A stretch of 64,000 bases of DNA. Origin: a bacterium (GTDB taxonomy: Bacteria > CAIWAD01). Made by a program: the position numbers and the translations under genes. The notes beneath the pieces were generated by a model. That model ran no database searches, was not told where the DNA came from, and saw nothing but the letters and a program-made list of their open reading frames with translations. Each line of letters begins with the position of its first letter. The first letter of the stretch is position 1. Positions 8,550 to 17,796 of the stretch are shown piece by piece. Where the stretch lies: the NCBI GenBank assembly GCA_030429345.1, contig JAUIFJ010000008.1:1-64000 (forward strand), read 5' to 3'.

Positions 8550-9302
8550 CTAGTTTCCCAGGGCTTCCAGCCGCTCGCGGGCCTGTGCCTGCAGCAATGG
8601 ATCACGGTGATCCGTCGCCGGCAGCGCGACGGCGCGCCGGTAGTGTTCCCGCGCCTCCGCGGGGCGCTTAAGCCCTTCCAGGGTCTCCCCCAGCTCGAAG
8701 TGGGCGAAGACCCAGTCCGGGGAGAGCCCGACGGCTCGTTGCAGGTGTTCCAGCGCCAGCTCGTTGCCGCCCTCGGGCAATTCGCCGTAGAGCGTCTCGG
8801 CCACCTTGCGCAGGAACCAGGACAGGTTCGCCATTTCCCGGTAGTAGCGCCCGATCAGGCCGTGGGCCCTCGCGTTGTCCGTGTCCAGTTCCAGCGCCCG
8901 CAGGGCCTCCCGCTCGATGCCCTGGGAGAGTTCGACCTTTTCCCTGCCGCCGGCAAAGAGCGCGCGACGCCCCAGGGCCAGCGCCCGGTAATAATGGGCC
9001 ATGCTGCGCTCGTCACAGGATTTCAGCAGCTCCCGGCTGCTCTGCAGGGCGGCGTCGAAGCCCTGTGCGGCCTCGTCCTCGCGCCCGGCATCCATGGCCT
9101 CCTCGGCCAGGTTGATCTGCGCGCGCACCCGGGCTTCCTGCAGGGCGCAATCCTCCGGATTGCGCTGCAGGGCCAGCTCGGCCAGCTCCAGCTGGGCCTG
9201 CATGGCTCCGACGGCCTCCAGGCTGTCCAGTGTCGTACGCGTGTCTGCCACGGCAGTCGTGATCCAGGCAAGCCAGAGCACACACAGGATGCGGGTCGTC
9301 AT
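8550..9302 (-). CDS. Exported TPR protein (RMDN-like)
   Basis: 250 residues. The ATG at 9302 is chosen because AGGAGG precedes it and it opens a signal peptide (MTTRILCVLWLAWITTAVA). The body is helical repeat: ALELDTDNARAHGLIGRYY, then EMANLSWFLRKVAETLYGELP and AVGLSPDWVFAHFELGETL. That pattern is shared with bacterial relatives of the RMDN/FAM82 TPR family. It starts 9 bases after the stop of the PBP1A gene, so it is probably the third gene of an lpxH-pbp-TPR operon; a periplasmic role in envelope assembly is only a guess. Confidence 0.8.
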   Translation of the reverse strand: MTTRILCVLWLAWITTAVADTRTTLDSLEAVGAMQAQLELAELALQRNPEDCALQEARVRAQINLAEEAMDAGREDEAAQGFDAALQSSRELLKSCDERSMAHYYRALALGRRALFAGGREKVELSQGIEREALRALELDTDNARAHGLIGRYYREMANLSWFLRKVAETLYGELPEGGNELALEHLQRAVGLSPDWVFAHFELGETLEGLKRPAEAREHYRRAVALPATDHRDPLLQAQARERLEALGN

Positions 9303-9310
9303 GGAACCTC

Positions 9311-11425
9311 CTAGTAGTCGTAGCGATGCACGCTGCAGCTGGTCAGCGGCCGGTATTCGCGCAGGAAGAGCTCGCTCGTGCGACCGGGACACAGCGGACC
9401 GGCCTTCTCCATGGTCTCCTTGCAGAGTTCCACGCGGACCACCGACTCTGGCAGCTCGAAGCCTTCCCGTTCCACCAGGCCGGCGTCGTGGATGCGATGC
9501 ATCACCTGCGCCCAGACCGGCAGGGCCGCGCGGCCGCCGCTCTGGCCCTCTCCCAGGCGGTAGAGCGGATTGTCCATGCCGACCCAGACGCCCATGGCGA
9601 GACGCGGCGTGTAGCCGACGAACCAGGCGTCCGTATACAAATTGGTCGTGCCGGTCTTGCCCGCGGCCGGAGCGTTGAACTTGTACTTCCAGCGTGCGCT
9701 CCCGCCGGAACCGCGATCGATCACCGTGCGCAGCATGTCGGAGGTGATCGCCGCCACGCCTTCGCTGACGGCGACGCGCGAGCGGGCACGGTGCTGGTAG
9801 ATCAGGTTCCCGCGCCGGTCCTCGATGCGCTCGATGCTGTAGGGCTGCGTCCAGACTCCGTGATTGGCAATGCAGGCATATGCGCTGACCAGCTCGATCG
9901 GCAAGACGCCGCTGCTGCCCAGGGCCATGGTGTAGTCGGTCTCGATGCGTGTCGTGATTCCCAGGCGCCGGGCCATCTCGACCACCAGCCGCGGGGGCAC
10001 GATCTCCATCAGCAGGCGCACGCTGACCAGGTTGTAGCTGAACTGCAGGCCCTCGCGCAGCGTGGTCAGGCCGCCCCGGCTGTCGTCGTAGTTCTGCGGC
10101 GTCCAGCGGCGGCCGTCGCTCTCCTCGACGACCACGTCCTGGTTGAGCACGCGGGTGCTCGGTCCGTAGCCGTTCTCGATGGCCGTCATGTAGAGCACGG
10201 GCTTGAAGGCGCTGCCCGGCTGGCGGCGCGATTGTGTGACACGATTGTACTTGCTGTCCTCGAATTCGCGTCCGCCGATCATCGCCCTGACGGCGCCGCT
10301 CGACGGATCCAGCGCCACCAGGGCGCCCTGGGCGTGCAGGCGCTCGCGCAGCAGCTCTTCCACGTAGAGCGAGTCTTCTTTCAGCGAATCGAGCTCGGCG
10401 CGGGTCCAGGTGGAGTCGGTCATCCAGTGCCAGTCTTCCCAGTCGTGCTCCAGGAAGCTCGCGCGGGCGCTCTCGTCGAGCAGCGGCAGCCAGCCCTGCA
10501 TCACGGAATCGGCGTGCTGCTGCACGGCCAGGTCCAGGGTGGTGTGGATGCGCAGCCCGTCGCGGTAGATGTCGACGCCCAGCTTCTCCTGCAGCTCGCC
10601 CAGTTCGATGCGCACGTTCTCGCTGAAGTAGGGCGCCTTGAGCCCCGCCTCGTGGGCCGTATACTCGCGGTCGGTGAGCGGACTGGCCTCCGCCCGCTGC
10701 CGCTGCTCCTGCGTGATCCGTCCGTCCTGTTCCATCAGGCGCAGCACGGTGGCGCGTCGGCGGCGGGCGGCCTCTTCCCTGAAGAAGGGGCTGTAGTTGG
10801 CCGGCGCCTTGAGCAGGCCGACCAGCATCGCCGCCTCGTGCAGGCGGATCTCGCTGACATCCCGTCCGAAATAGCGCCGGGAGGCAAGCTGGACCCCGTA
10901 GGCCCCGTGGCCGAAATAGGCCTGGGTCAGGTACATCTCGAGGATCTCGTCCTTCGAGTAGGCGCGCTCGATCTGGATCGCGGTCAGCATCTCGCGCAGT
11001 TTGCGTGTGATGCTTTTTTCGCTGCTCAGGTAGAGGTTGCGCGCCAGCTGCTGGGTGATCGTCGAGGCGCCCTGGACGTAGCTCATCTGCCGAATGTCCA
11101 CCAGCAGCGCGGCGACCACACGCTGCGGATCAATGCCCCAGTGGCTGCGGAAGCGGCGGTCCTCCGTGGCGATCAGCGCGTCTACGAGATGCGGCGGAAT
11201 GCGCGACAGCGGCACGAAGGAACGCTTCTCCTCGAAGAACTCGCCCAGGGGCTCGCCTCCGGAGGCGTAGACCTGGGAACTGAGCAACGGCCGGTAGCGC
11301 TCCAGCTGTTCGAGCGGAGGCAGGTCGCGGGCAAGCCAGAGCAGCAGCAGGGCCGCCAGGCTCAGCAGGAAGAGCAGGGCGCTGCCGCCAAGGAAGAGCG
11401 TGAGACGGGCGCGGCTGAGGTTCAT
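9311..11425 (-). CDS. mrcA: Penicillin-binding protein 1A, bifunctional
   Basis: 704 residues. A single N-terminal membrane helix (residues 8-32) is followed by a GT51 transglycosylase domain with catalytic Glu in ATEDRRF (Glu88) and the QGASTITQQLARN motif, then a transpeptidase domain with SAFK (Ser near residue 402), SYNL and KTGTT near residue 590. It polymerises and cross-links peptidoglycan in the periplasm. The start overlaps the stop of lpxH by four bases (ATGA). All catalytic motifs are intact. The symbol follows E. coli PBP1A; ponA is used elsewhere. Confidence 0.95.
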   Translation of the reverse strand: MNLSRARLTLFLGGSALLFLLSLAALLLLWLARDLPPLEQLERYRPLLSSQVYASGGEPLGEFFEEKRSFVPLSRIPPHLVDALIATEDRRFRSHWGIDPQRVVAALLVDIRQMSYVQGASTITQQLARNLYLSSEKSITRKLREMLTAIQIERAYSKDEILEMYLTQAYFGHGAYGVQLASRRYFGRDVSEIRLHEAAMLVGLLKAPANYSPFFREEAARRRRATVLRLMEQDGRITQEQRQRAEASPLTDREYTAHEAGLKAPYFSENVRIELGELQEKLGVDIYRDGLRIHTTLDLAVQQHADSVMQGWLPLLDESARASFLEHDWEDWHWMTDSTWTRAELDSLKEDSLYVEELLRERLHAQGALVALDPSSGAVRAMIGGREFEDSKYNRVTQSRRQPGSAFKPVLYMTAIENGYGPSTRVLNQDVVVEESDGRRWTPQNYDDSRGGLTTLREGLQFSYNLVSVRLLMEIVPPRLVVEMARRLGITTRIETDYTMALGSSGVLPIELVSAYACIANHGVWTQPYSIERIEDRRGNLIYQHRARSRVAVSEGVAAITSDMLRTVIDRGSGGSARWKYKFNAPAAGKTGTTNLYTDAWFVGYTPRLAMGVWVGMDNPLYRLGEGQSGGRAALPVWAQVMHRIHDAGLVEREGFELPESVVRVELCKETMEKAGPLCPGRTSELFLREYRPLTSCSVHRYDY

Positions 11426-12204
11426 GCCTTCTCCTTCGGGCGGAGCAAGGGGGTGCCATCGGCATGGGAGGCGTGTTCCGGGGCAGCGTAGTGCAACAGG
11501 AGCTCTTCGCCGTCCCAGCGCAGCCAGCCCCTGGAGGCATGCTGGAAGGGCGGCAGCACGATCGCCAGGCGGCCCTCGACTTCATGCCGCACGAAACGGT
11601 GGGCGTGCCCCATCAGCAGCAGGTCGTCGCCCGGAGCCATCAACTGCTCCATGGCCAGGGAGAGGTAGCGGCGCGTGAAGGCCTCGTCCCAGGCGTGGCT
11701 GCGGTCGCGGCTGCCGCTGCGGTCGGCCAGGGCCATGCCGGCATCCGGATGCAGCCAGCGGAAGAGCGTGTAGGACACGGGATTGCGGATCCCCTTCCTC
11801 AGCAGGCGGTAACCGCGGTCGGAGGGGTCGAGGCCGTCGCCGTGATGCATCACGAGTCCAAGATCGCCCAGGCGATCGCGGTCCGGTTCGCGGTGCAGAG
11901 TCGCGCCGATGGTCTCTTCCAGGAATCCCTCCAGACGGAAATCGTGGTTGCCGGGAAAGAGGTGCAGGGGGCAGCCGGCGCGCCCAAGGGATTCGAGCAC
12001 CCGCAGCCAGCGGAAGTGCCGTTTGGGGATCACCTGCTTCCATTCGTACCAGAAATCGAAGAGATCCCCCAGCACCCAGAGCGAAGCGCCTTCGGCCACC
12101 ACGCGTCCGCAGAGCTCCTCGAAGGCGCGCAGCTTGGCCGCTTCGTCGGAATCCTGGCGGATTCCGGCGTGGATGTCGGCGACGAAATAGCGCGGAGCGG
12201 TCAT
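11422..12204 (-). CDS. lpxH: UDP-2,3-diacylglucosamine diphosphatase
   Basis: 260 residues of the calcineurin-like metallophosphoesterase fold with all metal-binding motifs in order: DIH (residues 10-12), GDLFDFW, GNHD, HHGDG and GHAH. FDFWYEW after the GD motif and the LLRKGIRNPVSYTLFRWLHP stretch are typical of LpxH, which removes UMP from UDP-diacylglucosamine in lipid A synthesis at the inner membrane. It therefore supports a lipopolysaccharide-bearing outer membrane. It overlaps PBP1A by four bases, coupling an envelope-lipid and a cell-wall gene. Confidence 0.9.
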   Translation of the reverse strand: MTAPRYFVADIHAGIRQDSDEAAKLRAFEELCGRVVAEGASLWVLGDLFDFWYEWKQVIPKRHFRWLRVLESLGRAGCPLHLFPGNHDFRLEGFLEETIGATLHREPDRDRLGDLGLVMHHGDGLDPSDRGYRLLRKGIRNPVSYTLFRWLHPDAGMALADRSGSRDRSHAWDEAFTRRYLSLAMEQLMAPGDDLLLMGHAHRFVRHEVEGRLAIVLPPFQHASRGWLRWDGEELLLHYAAPEHASHADGTPLLRPKEKA

Positions 12205-12230
12205 TTGGGCGCTGGCTTCCTGGCTTGGGG

Positions 12231-12253
12231 GCCGGACGCGATCCGCGTCCGGC
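12231..12253. terminator. GC-rich hairpin between lpxH and the hybrid kinase
   Basis: Perfect 10-bp stem GCCGGACGCG / CGCGTCCGGC with a three-base loop. It lies downstream of the kinase stop (the kinase ends at 12298 on the minus strand) and upstream of lpxH. There is no U-run, so termination would be weak or rho-assisted. Confidence 0.35.
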
Positions 12254-12297
12254 GGCCTTGTGGCAAGCCGGAAAGGTGGGAATTCGGGGGCTGAGTG

Positions 12298-15200
12298 TCA
12301 GCTCTGGGGCTGCAGGCGAAACGCGGAGTCGCCGGCCCAGTGGCGCAGCTTTTCCTGCACCACCTTGGGATGGACGGGCTTGGTGATGAAGTCGTTCATT
12401 CCGGCCGCCATGCAGCGTTCCTGGTCTTCCTTCATGGCGTTGGCGGTCATCGCAAGAATCACGGGCTGCTGCTCCGCGGGAATCTCCGCGCGAATCAGGC
12501 GCGAGGACTCCAGTCCGTCCATCACCGGCATCTGCATGTCCATGAAGACCAGCTGGTAGGGGGAAGCGGAGCCGGCCTGTCCCTGGATCATCTCGAAGGC
12601 TTCCAGGCCGTTCTGCGCCAGATCGGCCCGGTAGCCCAGCTTCTCCAGCATGCGCAGGGCCACCTTCTGGTTGACCCGGTTGTCCTCGACCAGCAGGATC
12701 CGCAAGGGGATCCGTTCTCCCAGCTTGCGCGCCCCCTCGGAGGAGTCCGCCTGCGCACTCGAGGGCTTGCGCCGTTCCAGCCCCAGGGCGTCCAGCACCC
12801 TGGAAATCAGTTGCCTGCGCCGGCAGGGCCTGGGAATCACGCTGTGGAACAGGCCGAACTGCCTGGATTCGCGGGAATTGTCCGCGCGACCGCGGCTCAG
12901 GTGGATCAAGGGCGGCAGGGTGCCTGTCTGGAAGGCCTTCAGCAATTCCAGTTTGCCGCGTCCGGGAGGAATCGCCCGCTCAAGACACAGAAGGACCAGG
13001 TCGCAGTCCGCGCGATCCGGCAGCTTCATCACCTGGTCTTCTTCCAGGGGCACCTGCACGCAGGAAGCACTCCAGCCTTGCAGCTCGTTTTCAAGATGCT
13101 GCAGCAGGACGGGCGGGCCGCCGACCAGCTGGATGCGCTTGCCTTGCAGCAGGGACAGGGAACGGCGGTCACGCCCCCTTCGCGCTTCCCGTGAAGGCCG
13201 AAGGGGATGAGTGAAGCGGAAGACGCTGCCGACGCCCTCTTCGCTGTCGACCCCGATGACTCCGCCCATCATTTCGACCAGGCTGCGGCTGATCGACAGG
13301 CCGAGGCCGGTGCCGCCGAACTTGCGCGTCGTGCTGGAATCCGCCTGGCTGAAGGACTGGAAGAGCCGGGTCATCGCCTCTTCCGAGATGCCGATGCCCG
13401 TGTCTTCCACTTCGAAGACCAGCTGTCCCCCGTCCTCTTCCGGCGGACGGATCCGAAGGCGGACATGCCCCTGCCGGGTGAACTTGATGGCATTGCCGGC
13501 CAGGTTCAGCAACACCTGGCGCAGCCGGACCGGATCCGTGTCGATGTGGCTCGGCAGGGTGTGATCCATCTCGAAGAGCAGTTCCAGGTCCTTGTCCAAG
13601 GTGTTCGACTTGAGCAGGTCGAGCACGCTTTCGCAGAGATCGCGCAGGTCGACGGCTCGGGATTCCAGGTCGACGCGGCCGGCCTCGATCTTGGAGAAGT
13701 CGAGAATGTCGTTGATCACGGTGACCAGGGCGTCGCCGCTCTGCTGGATCGTGTTCAGCAGGTCGAGCTGCTCGTGATCCAGCGAAGTCTCCATCAGCAT
13801 GTGCGTCATGCCGATGACGCCGTTCATCGGCGTACGGATCTCGTGTGACATCATCGCCAGGAAGTCGGACTTGGCTTTCAGCGCCTGTTGCGCCTCGTCC
13901 CGGCTGGATTTCAGGTCCTGCTCGTTCCTCCGCCGATCCGTGATGTCCCGCACCAGGAAGATCACATGCTCGTCATGCAGCGGACGCAACCGGGCCTCGA
14001 AGAAACGAAGCTCGCCCTTCAGGGGAACATCGAACTCGAAGTCCTGCTCCTTCTGGTGTTTCCTGGCCCGCTCGAGGGCTTGAAGGACCTGGGCGCTCAG
14101 GGCTGGAGGAAGCACCTCCTCCACATGCTGCCCGATGAAGTTCTCAGGATCCGCCAAAAGCTGCTCCCGGCTTTCGGCGTGGTAGTCCTGGAAACGCCCT
14201 TCCGCGTCGAGCTTGAAGAACAGGTCGGGCAGCGCCTCGATCACGCAGCGCAGCTCTTCGCTGGTGTCCCGGAGTTCTTTCTGCTCCTGCAGCCGCTCGC
14301 TGATGATCTCCGTGAAGACCAGGCTGCCGCCGATCTCGCCGTCGGCCTGGCGCCAGGGACGGGCCTGCCAGCTGATCCACTCCGGCCCGCGACCGGGAAA
14401 GTCGAGCTGCACCGCGGCCTCTTCGCAGGAACGGCCCTCCATGGCGGCGGCATGGATTTCCGCCAGGACATCCTTCTGCACGGGAATCAGCTCCCCGTGG
14501 GCCTTGCCCATCCAGTCCCGCCCCTGCAGGCGATACTCGTTGAGCCAGCGCAGGCTGGCCATCCTGTACTTCTGCTCCCGGTCGAACATGGCCATGCTGG
14601 CCGGGGCGTGCAACACGAACTCGCGCAGCAGGCCTTCGCTGTCGCGCAGGCGTTCCTCGACGGCGTGACGCTCGCTGATGTCCTGTCCGGCCAGGAAGCT
14701 GATGTCGCGCTCCACGTCGGCGATCAGCTCCCACTGTATCACAAGAACCTTGCCGGAAGCCAGGGGCAGTCGCCCGGTGAAGCGTGTCGGCCGCCGCGTG
14801 CGACGTGCCTCCTCCAGCTTGCGCTCGGCAAACCTGCGATCGTCCTCATGCAACAGCGAGCACCAGGTCGGCGGAGTATCCGGGTCCAGGTCGATCCCCG
14901 CCGTTTCCTTCCAGTAGCGGTTCCCGACGACCAGGCGTCCCCGGGAATCCAGGTCGCCCAGGAAGGCCGCGCTCAGGTCGAAGAAGCTCTGGTGCCGGTG
15001 CAGCAGCTCTTCCCGCTCTTCGTTCAGCCTTTCCAGTTCCAGGAAACGGTTCAAGGTATTGGCGAACTGGTCCAGCAGGTCCTCGAGCAGGCTTCCCTGC
15101 AGGGGGCAACTGCCGCTGCAGCCGCCGGCCAGCAGCACGGCCCGTTTTCCCCTGCCAGCCTCCAGCGGAAGCGAGAGGAGAAGCGACTCCGCGGGAAGGG

Positions 15201-16443
15201 CGTGTCGATTCTTCTCTTCGAGCACGGGATAGCGGGGTTCGGAACGCTGGAAGGCGGCCTCGGCCATCTCGAGCAGGCTCTTGCCCGGGGGCAGCTCCCC
15301 GCTGCCCTGCGCCTCGCAGGAATCCCGCAGGAAGGTGCCCATGCCCTCCCCCTGCACGATCAGCGCGCACCAGCCGAGGGGCAGGCTGTCGAGCAGCTGG
15401 ATCAGGACGGTGTGGATCACATGGGCCGAGGTGCCGCTGGCGTGGTTCGTCACCTGGAGCAGCGCCTTGAGCCTTTGGCTGTACTCTTCCTGGGCCAGGC
15501 GCTGGACGCGCAGGGTCTCCTCGCGCGACTTGAGTTCCTGCAGGTCGTCAATGCGCACAAGCAGCAGGGGACTGCCGTTGAGGCGCATGTTCTCGTAGTG
15601 CACGCGCGCGTGGAAGTTCTCGCCCTGTGGCTTGCGCAGGCTGCATTCGAACTGCGCCAGGGAAGGGCCGCCGGCATCCGACCAGCTGGCACGGCCATGG
15701 CTCTCCCGTGATACGAATTCGTCCAGGGTGCGCCCGGCTCCCGGGGGAAGGGCGAAGAGATCGCGCGCCCGCTCGTTGTGGTGCAGCACCCTGGACGTCG
15801 CCGGATCCACCAGCAGGATCGCCTGGCTGGAATGGTGATACACTCCCCGCATCAGGCGCTGGTTCAGTTCGCGGTGGCGGGTGGAACGGATCCGCATGGA
15901 ATTGTATACATAGAGGAAAACCGTGAACAGCACCCAGGGCAGCAGGAAATCCAGGCGTTCGCGTGCCAGGGCCATGCCTCCGTCCACCAGCATTGCGCAG
16001 GCTCCATGAAGCGCCAACATCAGGAAGGCATGGAGGGCAAGGTGGAGTGGACGCCGAAGCGCCAGTCCAACGGCCACTGCCACCAGGACTGAATTCGTCA
16101 GGCCGGAGTTCGGCAATCCCCAGGTCCAGGCCAGGTAGGACACATAGCTGCTGTAGAGCACCATCGCGCCGAAGAACCAGACGTGGAAACGCCGGCGAAA
16201 GGGGCTGTTCCGGCGAGTCGCGGCGAGGAGGAAGAAACCGATCAGCAGGAAGACTGCTCGCACAGCGAGGAAATCTTCCTTGCCCTCGACCGACGAGAGC
16301 AGGTACATGAGCACCTGCAGCAGACAAAAAATAGCCAGCAGCGCCCGCAGGAATCCCGTCTCGCTTCTGCGAAGGAGATTCGGGCGGGAATCCAGGGAAA
16401 GAATCGCCTGGAAGTCCTGGGCATCCTGTGGTCGTTCCTGCAT
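12298..16443 (-). CDS. Membrane hybrid sensor histidine kinase with four PAS domains
   Basis: 1381 residues. Order: about six N-terminal membrane helices (to about residue 185), PAS (HSSQAILLVDPATSRVLHHN), a GAF-like stretch, three further PAS-type domains (SFFDLSAAFLGDLD; LHAPASMAMFDREQ; VIEALPDLFFKLDA), a HisKA domain with phospho-acceptor His in MSHEIRTPMNG near residue 866, and an HATPase domain with GTGLGLSIS. Next comes a receiver-like domain without the acceptor Asp, then a canonical receiver (VFMDMQMPVMDG, Asp near residue 1300). A TTG at 16515 would extend it but lies in a hairpin after the previous gene, so the ATG at 16443 is preferred, although no good ribosome binding site precedes it. 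No output domain, so signalling must pass to another protein. Ligand unknown. Confidence 0.9.
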   Translation of the reverse strand: MQERPQDAQDFQAILSLDSRPNLLRRSETGFLRALLAIFCLLQVLMYLLSSVEGKEDFLAVRAVFLLIGFFLLAATRRNSPFRRRFHVWFFGAMVLYSSYVSYLAWTWGLPNSGLTNSVLVAVAVGLALRRPLHLALHAFLMLALHGACAMLVDGGMALARERLDFLLPWVLFTVFLYVYNSMRIRSTRHRELNQRLMRGVYHHSSQAILLVDPATSRVLHHNERARDLFALPPGAGRTLDEFVSRESHGRASWSDAGGPSLAQFECSLRKPQGENFHARVHYENMRLNGSPLLLVRIDDLQELKSREETLRVQRLAQEEYSQRLKALLQVTNHASGTSAHVIHTVLIQLLDSLPLGWCALIVQGEGMGTFLRDSCEAQGSGELPPGKSLLEMAEAAFQRSEPRYPVLEEKNRHALPAESLLLSLPLEAGRGKRAVLLAGGCSGSCPLQGSLLEDLLDQFANTLNRFLELERLNEEREELLHRHQSFFDLSAAFLGDLDSRGRLVVGNRYWKETAGIDLDPDTPPTWCSLLHEDDRRFAERKLEEARRTRRPTRFTGRLPLASGKVLVIQWELIADVERDISFLAGQDISERHAVEERLRDSEGLLREFVLHAPASMAMFDREQKYRMASLRWLNEYRLQGRDWMGKAHGELIPVQKDVLAEIHAAAMEGRSCEEAAVQLDFPGRGPEWISWQARPWRQADGEIGGSLVFTEIISERLQEQKELRDTSEELRCVIEALPDLFFKLDAEGRFQDYHAESREQLLADPENFIGQHVEEVLPPALSAQVLQALERARKHQKEQDFEFDVPLKGELRFFEARLRPLHDEHVIFLVRDITDRRRNEQDLKSSRDEAQQALKAKSDFLAMMSHEIRTPMNGVIGMTHMLMETSLDHEQLDLLNTIQQSGDALVTVINDILDFSKIEAGRVDLESRAVDLRDLCESVLDLLKSNTLDKDLELLFEMDHTLPSHIDTDPVRLRQVLLNLAGNAIKFTRQGHVRLRIRPPEEDGGQLVFEVEDTGIGISEEAMTRLFQSFSQADSSTTRKFGGTGLGLSISRSLVEMMGGVIGVDSEEGVGSVFRFTHPLRPSREARRGRDRRSLSLLQGKRIQLVGGPPVLLQHLENELQGWSASCVQVPLEEDQVMKLPDRADCDLVLLCLERAIPPGRGKLELLKAFQTGTLPPLIHLSRGRADNSRESRQFGLFHSVIPRPCRRRQLISRVLDALGLERRKPSSAQADSSEGARKLGERIPLRILLVEDNRVNQKVALRMLEKLGYRADLAQNGLEAFEMIQGQAGSASPYQLVFMDMQMPVMDGLESSRLIRAEIPAEQQPVILAMTANAMKEDQERCMAAGMNDFITKPVHPKVVQEKLRHWAGDSAFRLQPQS

Positions 16444-16514
16444 GAAAGGGGTATCGGCAGGCGAAGGGAGCGGATTGCGGGCAGGCCTGCCCGGAAAGGC
16501 GACTGCTGCAAGCA

Positions 16515-16541
16515 AAGGATCCGCCTGGAAGCCGGATCCTT
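16515..16541 (-). terminator. Hairpin after the 16552 gene
   Basis: Perfect 9-bp stem AAGGATCCG / CGGATCCTT with a 9-base loop, 10 bases after the TGA of the unknown gene on the minus strand. The downstream tract (TTGCTTGC) is only mildly T-rich. Confidence 0.45.
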
Positions 16542-16551
16542 CAGCGGGGCT

Positions 16552-17796
16552 TCAGGGTGCGGATCCGGGGAAGAGGCGGCCTGGATCCGGGGGTGCCAGT
16601 TCGCGCAGCAGACGAGGCCAGCCGCCTCCAGAGGCCGGAGGCACCCATTCCTGCAGCAGGCCACCACCAGTGGGCGAGCCCAGGGCCGTGCCTTCTTCCC
16701 GCCCGGCAAGGGCATGCTGCAGGAAGAGCGCAAGCAGCTCGGACACCAGGGCCAGCTCCAGCGGAGGTTCCAGCCCGCAGAGTTCGGGGGGCAGGCCGCC
16801 GGAGGGCCACTGGGGAAGTTCTCCCGCATCCGCCCCTTCCTGCAGCTCGAGCAGGCGCAGCAGGCGCGCCACGCGGCGGGCCGGCAGAAGCCCCGCGCCA
16901 TCCGCTTCCGGCAGATCCAGCAGCCGGCACCAGGCGGGATCCGCGAGGCGGTTCGCCAGCAAGCGCCCCAGGCTGCGCGGCAGCGGGTCCTGCTCATCCG
17001 CGTAGACCGAGGCTTCCTGACCGCCGAGATGCGGCAGCAGGGCGCGTCCGAGAAGGTCGAGCCTGGAGGCCAGGCCATTGCGTGCAGCCGGACGAAGCAG
17101 TGTGCCGGACAGCCCCCGCCGGCAAAGCGGGAGCATGCATTCGAGCGGCCTGGATTCCAGCGGGGCCTGAGGATCGAGCCCCAGCAGGTCCAATAGATCG
17201 CGGCAGAGCTGCATCTCGCGGGCTGGAGAGAACTGCGGAACCTCCAGTTCAGGCGCCAGGCGCGAAACCTCCTCCTGCAACGCGCCCCCCTGCAGGATGG
17301 CTTTCAGCTGTTCGCGCAAGGGATTCAGCCAGCTGGCGTCGATCTGCAGCATCTGGCGGCGCAGCTCTCCTCCGTCCGTGAAGCCTCCCTTCTCGGCCAG
17401 CGAACGCCAGTCGATCTGCAGCTCCTGCCAGTCGCGCGCCAGGGCCTCGCGGCTCTCCGGGGAAGGCGACAGCATCTGGCGACAGGCAAGGCCCAGCAGC
17501 TCCTCCCTCTTCAGGGCCCATGCCGTCGCCGCGGCGGGATCGATCTGCCATGGAAGGAGGCGGCGCTGCATCTCCTCCAGCCGCTCGGACAACTCCTCGT
17601 CCTCGATGGGCTCCAGCAGGATTTCCAGCAGGGTTCCGCAGGCCGATTCGGCCAGATCGGCCGGCAGGCGCAGGGCGGGCGCACCACTTGCTTCGCCCTG
17701 CCAGGCCCGGTCCAGCCAGGCCTCGTGGCGCAGGCGGCAGTCCAGCAAGTCCTCTTCCCAGTTGTCGGCGAAGGCGCGGATTTCGTCGATGATCAT
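16552..17796 (-). CDS. Protein of unknown function, coupled to FAD reductase
   Basis: 414 residues, not recognised. Leu- and Glu-rich, predicted almost entirely helical, no signal peptide or membrane span. Examples are AESACGTLLEILLEPIEDEE and ARRVARLLRLLELQEG. A much longer in-frame extension exists but runs through the neighbouring gene; the ATG at 17796 overlaps the TGA of the FAD reductase by four bases (ATGA) and has CAGGA upstream. The coupling suggests a shared process with the reductase. Codon use resembles the neighbours. Confidence 0.75.
   Translation of the reverse strand: MIIDEIRAFADNWEEDLLDCRLRHEAWLDRAWQGEASGAPALRLPADLAESACGTLLEILLEPIEDEELSERLEEMQRRLLPWQIDPAAATAWALKREELLGLACRQMLSPSPESREALARDWQELQIDWRSLAEKGGFTDGGELRRQMLQIDASWLNPLREQLKAILQGGALQEEVSRLAPELEVPQFSPAREMQLCRDLLDLLGLDPQAPLESRPLECMLPLCRRGLSGTLLRPAARNGLASRLDLLGRALLPHLGGQEASVYADEQDPLPRSLGRLLANRLADPAWCRLLDLPEADGAGLLPARRVARLLRLLELQEGADAGELPQWPSGGLPPELCGLEPPLELALVSELLALFLQHALAGREEGTALGSPTGGGLLQEWVPPASGGGWPRLLRELAPPDPGRLFPGSAP

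Noticed and set aside
13888-15711. 607-codon plus-strand frame opposite the hybrid kinase
   Set aside because: Antisense to conserved PAS and kinase motifs, no start context, no recognisable domain.
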